Part shown: in pieces, positions 1 through 12,100 of the stretch | How the letters are laid out: each line of letters begins with the position of its first letter | How positions within the stretch are numbered: the first letter of the stretch is position 1 | From: Alviniconcha marisindica | Lineage: Eukaryota > Mollusca > Gastropoda > Provannidae | Length of the DNA stretch: 64,000 bases | Direction: 5' to 3' | Assembly (NCBI GenBank): GCA_018857735.1 | Contig: JABMCL010002049.1 | Location: forward strand, 2,393,501-2,457,500 | Made by a program: the position numbers and the translations under genes | The notes under the pieces: generated by a model | What the model was told of the DNA's origin: nothing | Databases searched by the model: none | Seen by the model: only the letters and a program-made list of their open reading frames with translations

Positions 1-198
1 GATCCCCATCAGCCACTCTTCCCCCAACCTGCATGACCAATAATTTAACTCCGCTACACTGCATGTCAACAATGACTGTTCATTAAACCAAAGGAAAAAG
101 CACAGCAACAGACTGCTTGTTGAACTCCATCACAGATATGTGCATCATGTTACAAACAACCTGTGGTGAGAGGGCAGAGCCTTCCAGGACAATGCCCT

Positions 199-252
199 GA
201 GATAACCGTAATGGTTGACTGGGCGTAAAACACCAAATTACTTACTTACTTC
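199..252 (+). repeat. Dispersed repeat A, (ACTT)n-tailed 3' end
   Basis: CCTGAGATAACCG, then GGTTGACTGGGCGTAAAACA, then CTTACTTACTT. The same block recurs in both orientations across the window, with the (ACTT)n run always at the same end, as expected for the 3' tail of a SINE. Confidence 0.65.
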
Positions 253-874
253 CAGGACGACCTAACGGCTCGACTGGCATCTGTCGTACAAACGGACAAA
301 AGCTGGATGCTCACTGCCAGAACATTTCTCAACCACTGGCTCATTAACAGTGGGCACCTTTTCTGAGGTCCTGTGGTCTTGGTTGGTGACCATGCTTTCT
401 GGAAACTCTTGACCTGCTTTGGTAAAACAGACAGACATAGGGTCTCTCTGTTTCAACAGCACGATCTAAATTCTAATACATATCAGAACATCTGAGACTT
501 TGTACAGCTGACCATGCACACCCCTAGTTCAGGTAAGAAGCCTACCATGACGTAGTCGACCAGCAGTAGAAACAAAAACAACGAGGGAAACATCAGCACA
601 CCATCACTACGTTTTGACACCAGCTTTCAGAAAATGTTCATTTTGGTGATGGAGAAAGCGATTCCATACTCAACTCCAGTGTGCGGCCACCAGATAATTC
701 AAAATCTCAAAGTTCCTACAGTATGATGCTATCAACAGTGGACCCTATTGCAGCACATGACTGGAACCGGTGAACACATTCCCACGCCGATGCTTGCAGG
801 GGCTCTACAGGCGGAAACAGCTGCTCACCTGCTTGTCACTGTCAGGCAAAAGCACTTTTCCTTAAGTTCCTCAG

Positions 875-1000
875 GAACGATTGCTCTGTCAATTCCGCAC
901 AACCAAGCAGCCGGACTGCTCTCAAGTCTCTGCACAGAAGAGCGTCCAGAAGCTGGCGGCGCGAGATGCTTTGGATAAGCTGTACCCACAGACAACGCAG
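875..1000 (+). CDS. Doubtful exon, dsRBD-like helix
   Basis: A plus-strand segment of 42 codons lies between a pyrimidine-rich acceptor (TTCCTCAG) and CAG|GTACTA. It ends QKSVQKLAARDALDKLYPQ, which resembles the C-terminal helix of a double-stranded-RNA-binding domain (SKK.AK..AA..AL..L). No other exon of such a gene was found in the window. The opposite strand is also open here and could hold a divergent NAA25 terminal exon (QLIQSISRRQLLDALL). Neither reading is secure. Confidence 0.2.
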
Positions 1001-1400
1001 GTACTAAACATGCACTATGTACAAGTTGCTAACAGAAGTCATACGATGTCAACACAGTCTGCTCTGCCAGCAGGGGCATGCGCAGTGATGAATACAGACT
1101 GATGAGATTGTACTCACAGGTATCAGGAAGAGAGCTTGGCTCAGTGGGATAGGACTTCCAGACAGTGTGCAGAGTCTGAGAGGAGAGGTGCAGAGGACAG
1201 GCGAAGTGAGAGTAGGAGAGGTCAGGTCAAAGTGGCTGGGCATGGTTTTCTCGCACCCATGCTCGCTGTTCATCCTGGAGCCAACAGACATGTAGATGTG
1301 CAGTCAGAAAATGAGTACAGACATTGACACCAACAGGTGGACTGTTTACTGGAGTTCACAGCAGATGGGTGTTCTGCTCAGCTGCACTCAGAAAGAAACT

Positions 1401-2735
1401 ATTTTTACATGTCACAGGTGTGGTGAGCTGGCATGAGACTGATCCAGACGGTAGGTTGAGCTCACATGTGAGTGATCCAGAAGGTAGGTTGATTCCAGGT
1501 GTGGTGAGCTCATGTGATTGATACAGAAGGCAGGCTGATTCCAGGTGTGGTGAGCTCATGTGACTGATACAGAAGGTAGGTTGATTCCAGGTGTGAGCTC
1601 AAGTGAGTGATACAGAAGGTAGGGCGAGTCCAGGTGTGGTGAGCTCATGTGACTGATACAGAAGGTAGGTTGAGTCCAGGTGTGGTGAGCTCATGTGACT
1701 AACACAGAAGGTAGGTTGATTCCAGGTGTGGTGAGCTCAAGTGAGCGATACAGAAGGTAGGTTGAGTGCAGGTGTAGTGAGCTCATGTGACTGATACAGA
1801 AGGTAGGCTGATTCCAGGTGTGGTTAGCTCAAGTGAGCGAAACAGAAGGTAGATCGAGTCCAGGTGTGGTGAGCTCATGTGAGCGATACAGAAGGTAGGT
1901 TGAGTCCAGGTATGATCAGCTGACATGTGACTGATACAGGAAGTAGGTTGAGTCCAGACGTGACTGATACAGAAGGTAGATTGGGTCCAGGTGTGGTGAG
2001 CTGACATGTGACTGCTACAGAGGGTAGGTTGTGTGCAGGTATGGTGAGCCGACATGTGACTGCTACAGAAAGTATGTTATGTGCAGGTGTGGTGAGCTGA
2101 CATGTGACTGCTACAGAAAGTATGTTATGTGCAGGTGTGGTAAGCTAACTTGTGACTGCTACAGAGGGTAGGTTGAGTCCAGGTGTGGTGAGCTGACATG
2201 TGACTGATATGAAGGTAGTTTGTGTGCAGGTGTGGTGAGCTGACATATGACTGCTACGGAAGGTAGGTGTGATGAACTCAAGTGTGGTGAGCTGACATGT
2301 GACTGCTACAGAAGGTAGGTGTGATGAACTCAAGTGTGGTGAGCTGACATGCGACTGATACAGAAGGCAGTTTGTTCCAGGTGTGGTGAGCTGACTTGTG
2401 ACTGATACAGAAGGTAGTTTGTTCCAGATGTGGTGAGCTGACTTGTGACTGATACAGGTGTTGTGTCCAGGTGTGGTGAGCTGACTTGAGACTGATACAG
2501 AAAGTAGTTTGTTCCAGGTGTGGTGAGCTGACTTGTGACTGATACAGAAGTAGTTTGTTTCAGGTGTGGTGAGCTGACATGTGACTGACACAGATATTGT
2601 GTCCAGGTGTGCTGAGCTGACATTTTGACCGATACAGAAGGTGTTGGTTTTCCCGTTGTGGTGAGCTCACAGTGACTGATACACAAGGTAGATTGTGCCC
2701 GGTGTGCTGAGCTCACACGACCGATACAAAATAGG
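1401..2735. repeat. Minisatellite, about 40-bp unit
   Basis: Some 30 imperfect units have the core GTGGTGAGCTGACATGTGAC then TGATACAGAAGGTAGG. Long frames through it are repeat artefacts. Its seed exon, if any, is not visible. It would lie in the last intron or 3' flank of NAA25. Confidence 0.9.
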
Positions 2736-3093
2736 TTTTGTCCAGATCAATGTCTCAGTTTGGTGGGGAATTGACTATGCCCGAAGCTAGATTGATATAG
2801 GTGCTGGTGAGCTACACAGAACCGATACAAAGGTAGGTCGTGTCCAGATGGGGAGACACAACAGATTTGACAGTGCAGAAAGGGAGCCTGCGTCCAGATG
2901 AGCTCAAACGGATATAGGTACCCGGTTTTTTGTCACAGTTCACACATTTTATGGCAGGGTGCAAAGCTGGCGTGTCCATTATCCAAAACCGACTTCTCAC
3001 ACAGTGCCTGCGTCCTGAATCAAACGAGACAAGGGCATCAGGGGACCATCTACTTGCACAGCCCTTCACACACCCCTTTATGAGATGACACTG

Positions 3094-3144
3094 AAAGCTG
3101 CGCTCCACTTTACTCCACACCGTCTTCTCACACAGTGCCTCCTC
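3094..3144 (-). CDS. NAA25: NAA25 exon 27, start of C-terminal exon
   Basis: The acceptor TGATTTCAG is followed by codons reading EEALCEKTVWSKVERSF, which align with the KTVQ.KVQSSY region near the C-terminus of NAA25 and join in phase to exon 26. The frame stays open to about 2812, but the residues after SF are not recognisable, so the exon may splice on or the gene may end here with a divergent tail. No convincing terminal exon was found below 3 kb. A minus-strand frame at 880-1000 is one weak candidate. Confidence 0.6.
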
Positions 3145-6100
3145 CTGAAATCAGAACAGACAAGTCATCAGGGCACCACTCTACTTCACACTGCCATCTC
3201 ACACAGCGCCTCCTCCTGAAATCACAACAGACAAGTCATCAGGGCACCACTCTACTGCTCTACTTCACACTGCCATCTCACACAGCGCCTCCTCCTGAAA
3301 TCAGAACAGACATCAGGGCCCCCACTCTCACTTCACACTGCCATCTCACACAGCGCCTCCTCCTGAAATCAAACAGACAATCAGGGCCCCCACTCTCACT
3401 TCACACTGCCATCTCACACAGCGCCTCCTCCTGAAATCACAACAGACAAGTCATCAGGGCCCCCACTCTACTTCACACTGCCATCTCACACAGGCCTCCT
3501 GAAATCACAACAGACAAGTTTCAGGGCACCCTCTCACTCACACTGCCATCTCACACAGCGCCTCCTCCTGAAATCACAACAGACAAGTCATCAGGGCACC
3601 ACTCTACTCACACTGCCATCTCACACAGGCCTCCTGAAATCACAACAGACAAGTCTCAGGGCACCACTCTACTTCACACTACTATCTCACACAGTGCCTC
3701 CTCCTGAAATCACAACAGACAAGCATCAGGGCACCACCCCTACACTGCCCTCTCACACACGCTCCTGAAACAAACAACATCTCAGCCCACTCTACTCACA
3801 CACATCTCACATAGTGCCTCCTCCTGAAATCACAACAGACAAGTCATCAGGGCACCACTCTACTGCTCTACTTCACACTGCCATCTCACACAGTGCCTCC
3901 TGAGATCACAACAGACAAGTGTTCAGCGCATGTGCATTCTCTGCTCTACTGCACACCACATTATGCATACACTACACAGTATGCAACATCAATGGGTACA
4001 TCCACACAAACAAGCACGAGTGCACACACACACACACACACACACATGATCATGATGAAACAACTGATCATGCCAGCTTCGTGGGCATCCTACCTCCGCA
4101 TCAGTGAGCGACTCTGTCAAGGAGAGGGCGCTGAGGTCGAGGGCCATGAAGACGGGGTCAAACTGCGTGGCCACCTGATGCAGCGCCTTGGCCGTCTCCT
4201 GCAGCTCCGTCACCAGTGCTGTGAACTTGTCAAACACAGCCGGCTGAAGATGGAACACAGCAACACATTGTAAAAAGATTATGCTAACACATCCAGTCTT
4301 AAGAAGTAATTAATTAATTAACTTTGTGTTTTATGCTCAGACAACCATTATGGTTATATCAGGGCGAGCATTCTTAAGAAAACTCACGTAGGAGGTCGTC
4401 AAAGTAACTGAATTCTAAAGCGAGGCTGGGTTATGTATTACCATGGGGCCATTCTTAATGAGCTAGTACACGGTGGGTCACCAGGCCAAAAGCAATCATT
4501 AAGCAAAAATGGCAATCCCACCTCACTTTTGATCTTACAACCTGCTGTGACCTAGCTCATTAAGGATGATCCCATCATTCACAGCAGCATCTGAAACCAC
4601 CTCAGCAGGGGAGGCACATTGGGCAAGGCTTTGATTCTGGTAATGCTGCTGACTGAATCCAAACACATGAAAGGTTCAAGAGAAGGCTATTTATTAGGAC
4701 AAAACACAACATGCAAATTTTTCCGGGTAATCCCCTTTATCAAGCTACACAATGACACTTAAACAACAATGAAACGGTGAAAAAAACGATGAAAAATGAG
4801 ATGGGGAGCTAAACCGTGACGTCATCTGACATGGGGGGGGGGTTCACCTGGAACTCCCTCACCAGCAACAAGAGCATGTCGGCAGGGCCAGCAGGGAATA
4901 ATCACTGACACTGCTCAGTCAATTTTACACAGGCCACTCAGCGCTCCCCCAGTCAATTCACACCCTTGCAAAGCAGAAAGACCATCCCCACAGAATCTGG
5001 AAGGTGGGTTACCTGCGGTGGGTTCTGAGCCTTCTTTTTGCGTGTCTGTTTGGACCAGGCAGTCTTCAGAGGCCTCAGCAGGTGACTGCACACCCCCATC
5101 AGAGTTGTGGCGTACGACAGCGACTGCAAACAAAGGGAACTGTCAAGATGGCGGCTGTGGGCTAATGGGAGAAGGAAAAAAACATCAAATCCAGAACAAA
5201 TCTAAAATGTCAACCTCCTTCATCTTTTTTGGTTGTTTATTAATCTTGCTTCACTATTTCACAGAAAAGCAACATCTAAAAACCAGGTATAATTATTGCT
5301 TCATACCTCAAACCTACCTTTGATACCTCCCTCCCAACCACCCACCAATATATGGACAGTACATACGTTCTCACTAAGCTCTCACAAAGGAATTACATTA
5401 TCTGCTAACCTGCAAGAAGAAAATGGCCGGGGCTGCTCAAAGAGATCTAATTTGCAGAAATCTAATAAAAATGAAAAAAGATTCCAATGAACAGACTCAT
5501 TTCTATGCAAGGTGAGAAAAACCTGAAACCTTAGTAAAGGAAACGGACAACACATAAACGGGACCAAAGCACAAAACTGTAGTCTGCACAACTTGGGAAC
5601 ATGCTGTGCTTGCTGTTGTCCTACCTCAGAGCTCATGACCAGGTGCTCCAGCAGACTGACATTGATGCAGGCGTGACCATCCTCCTCTTTCACCAGTGTG
5701 CGTTTGCTGCCCTCAGACAAACCTGCCACACAAACAAACACGGCACCAATCAGTGTCCCAGGCAAAACTGTACAACTAACTGGTTGATGATCTGCGTGGC
5801 CTGCCCTCTTTACAAATCTGGCCATGTCAACACATGCTGGACTGGTCAATGATCTGACACACACTTGCAGTATCAACAAATGTTGGACTGGCCATTGATC
5901 TCACACACACTTTCAATATCAACACATGTTGGACTGGCCAATAATCTGATGCACACTTGCAATATCAACAAATGTTGGACTGGCCAATGATCTCGGACAC
6001 ACTTTCAATATCAACACATGCTGGACTGGCTAATGATCACACACACCTACATCAACAAATGGCATCACTTTCATGACACATCAACAAATGTTAATTATGG

Positions 6101-9100
6101 TCAATGATCTGACCAGTTTACCATATTCACAGATGTTGAACTGTTTAATGACTTGGCAAACTTGCCAGATCATATGTTGGATCTGACAAACTTGCCAGAT
6201 CATATGTTGGATCTGACAAACTTGCCAGATCATGTTGGATCTGACAAACTTGCCAGATCAAATATTGGACTGGTAAGTGACCAGACACATTTGCCATGTC
6301 AACAAATGTTGAAATGGTCCAAAACATGAGCAACTTGCCAGATCAAATGTTGGTCAGTGACCTGACACATATGCCACATCAACAAATGTTGGATTGGTCA
6401 GTGACCTGACACATATGCCATATCAACAAATGTTGGATTGTTCAGTAACCCCAACACATTTGCCAACCTGACAAGTCTTGCCAGATCAACAAATGATGGG
6501 CTGGTCATACTTATCACCATTGTTTTTTCTACACTGCCAGTGTACAGTTACTGAAAGACACAATTTCCAAACACCATGCCTTGGCTGGTCACTTTGCTTT
6601 GCAGGAAGACAGGGAAAAACAATGGATATTTTCCCATCACTAACACAGTTTAAAATTGTTTTGAATCACAGCAGGATTGTCAAATGTTTCAGCCAAAATT
6701 ACTAGGTGTGGGTATGCTTGGGGCGACCTGCTCAAACTTCTCTTCACTCTTATCACTAGTTCTACGTGCAGTCAAATGGCAAAGTTCCATGTGTGAATTG
6801 TTTTATACAGGGATGATAACGTTTCGTGTCTTAAGTTGCTGCTTCCATGATCAATCTTTCCATCTGATCACTTACCTTCCAAGAGGTCCGTAATGGGAGT
6901 TTTCAAAATTTCTCCATCCTTGCTTTCTGAGTTGCCTGTCAAAAGAAAGCAGCTATATAACTGAGTTACAGTAAAAAAAGGTGATAATAACAATGGAGTT
7001 TTCTACGGCAGTTAACCGCAGTGAGCACAGTAGCCATATATATAGCAAACATAATAAGCAGAAAATCAAAAAGAAAGGGGAGATAAGGGACAATTTCAAC
7101 ACAAATGGCAGAATACATAATTAACAATTATGACAACAGTAAACTACATATTCAAAAATTATCTCACACCAAAATTATTGTAAACACTTTATTAATCAAA
7201 ATCCACACTGAACACCAGGAAGAAATGTTGTCACTGGATCAGCACGCATACACACACACACACACGCCTAAATCACATCAACACACCTCTGCAATTTGTG
7301 AATACCCGCTTTGTTTAAAACTACCTAGAACTGGGACAGTTAATGCAGAAAAGCATGAGAACAAAGTGTGACTAGAGAGATGTCTTTCAGAGGAAAACAC
7401 ATACTCAGCCCATTTTCATGCAGGTCGTGGATCTTGAGGAAACACTCTACCAGCCTGATAAACAGCTGGTGATGGTTGCCACGGAGATAGGTGGTGATGC
7501 GTGTCCTGTAGGGACCCTGAATTGGATACTGCACACACAGACACCAGGTCGATGCTTTACAGTTCATACTCAGACACCTGGCCAATGTTTACACTCAGCC
7601 AGTCACCAGGTCACTGCTTTACGCAGTCACCAGGTCACTGCTTTATAGTTCATACCCGGACACCAGGCCAACGCTTTACACTCAGCCAGTCACCAGGTCA
7701 CTGCTTTACACAGTCACCAGGTCACTGCTTTATAGTTCGTACCCGGACACCAGGCCAACGCTTTACACTCAGCCAGTCACCAGGTCACTGCTTTACACAG
7801 TCACCAGGTCACTGCTTTATAGTTCATACTCAGATACCAGGCCAACACTTTACAGTCACCAGGTCACTGCTTTAGACAGACACCCGGTCAATGTTTTACA
7901 GTTCAGACTCCATCACCAGGCCAGTACTTTTCAGTTAAGACACAGTCACCAGACCACTACTTTTCAGTTCAGCCACTACTTTTCAGTTCAGACAGTCACA
8001 AGACCACTACTTTTCAGTTCAGACACCAAGTCACCACTTTACAGTTCAGACACAGCCATCAGCTCATCAATTTACAGTTAGAAACTGTTAATGGGTCATC
8101 ACTTCACAATTCAAACCCAGTCATCAGGTAGCAGCTGACCAGTCTCCAGGTCAGTGCTTTACAGTTCAGTCACCAGGTCACTGTTTTACAGTTCAGTGAC
8201 TAGGTCACAGCTTTACAGTTCAGTCTCCAGGTCAATGCTTTACATTTCTGTCAGTCACCAGGTCACCATTTTACAGTTCAGTGACTAGGTCACAGCTTTA
8301 CAGTTCAGTCTCCAGGTCAATGCTTTACATTTCAGTCAGTCACCAGGTCACTGTTTTACAGTTCAGCAATTGGGTCACTGCTCTGCAGCTCAGACACAGT
8401 CCCTGGGTGACCACCTTAGAGTTCAGACAGTCACCAGATCACAGCTTTACAGTTCAGACACTAGATGAGAGACTGTGACGGCATCCAACCGTCTGAAATT
8501 ACCCTCCCTCTGAACCCCACCTTTTGAAATAACCATGAAACTAGAACTTTGTAGGCTTTCATGCTCAATAAGCACTTCAATCTTTTCAGCAAATGAGAAC
8601 AACATTTTTTTTACACTGCTTGTCAAACGGGCCAATGATAATGTGCCTCCTCTTTTAGTCAAAGCACACGATGCTGTGTTGGAGTAGGGGTATGAGGTTG
8701 AGAAATATAAAGCACTGACCACCTCAAACAGACAGTGAATGGGACATCTGTCTGCCTCATTCAGTAATGACTGGGATATTTTAGGCTGTCAACCAGTCTG
8801 TTACAGATGATAACAGATGTCCAGCACCAAAGCACATCTGCACTGTTAAAAAAAATGAGCAACCAAATACATGACTACTCAAAGAAAAAAAGAAGCCCTG
8901 AACACACTTGCACTGATCACTGAAATTATGAAGTCATATTTAAAAAGAGCACACACAACCCTTCCTCTCTGGGGTGGCCCTGATGAGACCTGCACAGTTG
9001 ACTGGGTGATAAAATCCACTTCCGGACCTCCATCCTTACCTTTCTGGGCTCGGTGAACTCCTTGGCACATGACTGCATGTGCTGGACGAAGCGGGGCAGG

Positions 9101-12100
9101 AGGTCACGAACCACACCGGCCATGCCCCCTTTCCCAGCGTCCTCGCTGCTGCCATTGGTCAGACTCTCCCCATTGTGCGAACTGCTGCTCTTCGCCCCGC
9201 AACCCCCGTCCTGCCCGGACATCACCGCCGCCACCAGAATGCGAAGGATCAGGTCCCGGCAGTGAAGCCATGCTTTCTGGGGACAGGATGCCAGTCTTGG
9301 GTGAAGAGTGTTTTGCAACAGAGCTCGCATGCATTTCAGCATCCTAAAATGTTTTGTGACAGAGTTCACATGCATTTCAGCATCCTAAAATGTTTTGTGA
9401 CAGAGTTCACATGCATTTCAGCATCCTAAAATGTTTTGTGACAGAGTTCACATGCATTTCAGCATCCTAAAATGTTTTGTGACAGAGTTCACATGCATTT
9501 CAGCATCCTAAAATGTTTTGCGACAGAGTTCCCATGTATTTCAGCATCCTAAAATGTTTTGCGACAGAGCTCACATGCATTTCAGCATCCTAAAATGTTT
9601 TGCGACAGAGCTCACATGCATTTCAGCATCCTAAATTTCAGCATCCTAAAATGTTTTGTGACAGAGCTCACATGTATTTCAGCATCCTAAAATGTTTTGT
9701 GACAGAGTTCACATGTATTTCAGCATCCTAAAATGTTTTGTGACAGAGTTCATGTGTATTGCATCATCCCCACTGTGAATTTTGTACCGAGAGATTTTTT
9801 CATCACCCCAGCCCCAGAGAAAAAAAATACTTAGAAAAACCCGCATCATGTCTCCATGTTCATCTTTGGCAATGGTAATTATTAGGTAGTACTGTGAGAA
9901 CTAGAGCTCGTGAAAATACTTGGGAGCTTACAGGAAACTTGTTACTTTTATAGTCAAAGTGAGAGTATTTTGTTTACTGTTTTTACGTGTCATCCATATC
10001 ACTACCAAAACAACACTGTGTGTGTGTGTGTACGTGCGTGCATGCATGTGCAGGCGTGCATGTACACAGAAGCTAGTTTTGACTGTGTTTTGGTTCTTAG
10101 CTTTGTAAAGGCTGTATGCTACACTTCGGAGAAACAGCACATAAAAAAGTACATTCTTATTATTATCATTTAGCAATGTTTAAACAAAGAGGCAATGGGT
10201 ATGAACTAATTTGAATCAAACAGCCTATTCCAGACCCTAGAAGGCTGCTTGGAAGGACAATGGTGAATGCAGGTGTGAACATTTTACCTCTTCAATGAGC
10301 AGCTAGGTGTTTGGCCTAATATATTTGAAAGAAATACACTCTAGTTTCCCATTCTAAATCTGCGACATATGATGTATGTAAGCTGAGAATGCAGGTGTAA
10401 GCATCTTACCTCTTCATTGAAAGACACTGGTGTGAAGTCTGCTATTCTAAATCTGCAACACAGATATGCACATTAATGACAAACATAGGTATGCACACTA
10501 GTGACAATCTGCTGTTTTTGAGTGAGTGAGTGAATGAGTGTGTGTGTGCGTGTGTGTGTGTGTGTGAGAGAGAGAAAGAGAGTGCATGTGCGTGTGTGTG
10601 TGTGGTGTCTTGTTTGTTCTGTCTGTAGGTTCTGTGTATAATGTGTATAGTGATGATGCTACCATATGTAACTCAGTCAGCAAGGAAGTACGAGTTTGGG
10701 TGAAAATATATATATAGTAAAGAATAAAGACATTGACTGACTGACTGACTAAAGGGGCAGTCGTGTACTCACTGTGATGGGGGATCCCAGCAGGACATAA
10801 CTGTGAAGTCACGGTTGTCAGTCACCTCATTCAGGTCCGCTCTCTCTGCAACCACAACAGTTGTACAACACTGTCATTGCAACACACCACAGCAATGAGG
10901 TCATAATCACTGACCGCTCTCTCTGCAACCACAACAGTTGTACAACACTGTCATTGCAACAACACACCACAGCAATGATGTCATAATCACTGACCGCTCT
11001 CTCTGCAACCACAACAGTTGTACAACACTGTCATTGCAACACAACCACAGCAATGATGTCATAATCACTGACCGCTCTCTCTGCAACCACAACAGTTGTA
11101 CAACACTGTCATTGCAACAACACACCACAGCCATGAGGTCATAATCACTGACCGTTCTCTCTGCAACCACAACAGTTGTACAACACTGTCATTGCAACAC
11201 ACCACAGCAATGATGTCATAATCACTGACCGCTCTCTCTGCAACCACAACAGTTGTAAACACTGTCATTGCAACAACCACAACAGTCATAATGCTGACCG
11301 CTTTTGCAACCACACTGTACAACCTGCAATCAACACACCACAGCAATGAGGTCATAATCACTGACCGCTCTCTCTGCAACCACAACAGTTGTATAACACT
11401 GTCATTGCAACAACACACCACAGCAATGATGTCATAATCACTGACCGCTCTCTCTGCAACCACAACAGTTGTACAACACTGTCATTGCAACACACCACAA
11501 CAGTTACATAGTGCTGGCACTGCTTGTGTTGCAACAATTCACCATAACAACTGAAACATGAACCATCACAATCACAAGTATCAGCTGACACATAAAAACT
11601 CACGCACAACAGTCACACCATCAAAACAAACTCCACTCCACACTCAGGCACAAACTGGTATAGAAAAAAAACACCAACACAAGGCTGACCTTTGCTTGGA
11701 TCAACCTCGATGTAGGACAACATTTGTTCGGTACTGGCATGGCAGTTGGTCTCAAGGGTGAGATCTAGCAGCAGGCGCTCCGTGGAGGCACTCTTGTACT
11801 GGAACGATCGCTGGAGCTTGTCGCGGAAATCCACAAACTCACGGATCTGAAGAAGAGAAGGAGCGGTGTGATGACAGCTGAAGACAAAAAGTGAAAGCAG
11901 GAGCAGGATAAGCAAAGTGAGCAGTGCGAGATAATGCCTCCTTCTCACACTGGGTCACCAGCAGGCTTCTGCTGATGCTAACACACTGACTTCATCAACA
12001 GCAGGCCTCCGTCAGTCCCGGAGGGACTATGGAGCTGTGCCCCTGGTGGATGATTCAGAACAGCATCTGTTGTTGACTTCATCCATGCATGACCATCCCC

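Noticed and set aside
1783..2716. His/Ser-rich repeat proteins (SAHHTCTQ, SQLTTPG)
   Set aside because: Translation of the 40-bp minisatellite, with no splice or codon-usage support.
10820..11510. CRISPR-like array with about 80-bp period
   Set aside because: Units are contiguous tandem copies without unique spacers, in an animal intron; they derive from the exon 19 acceptor.
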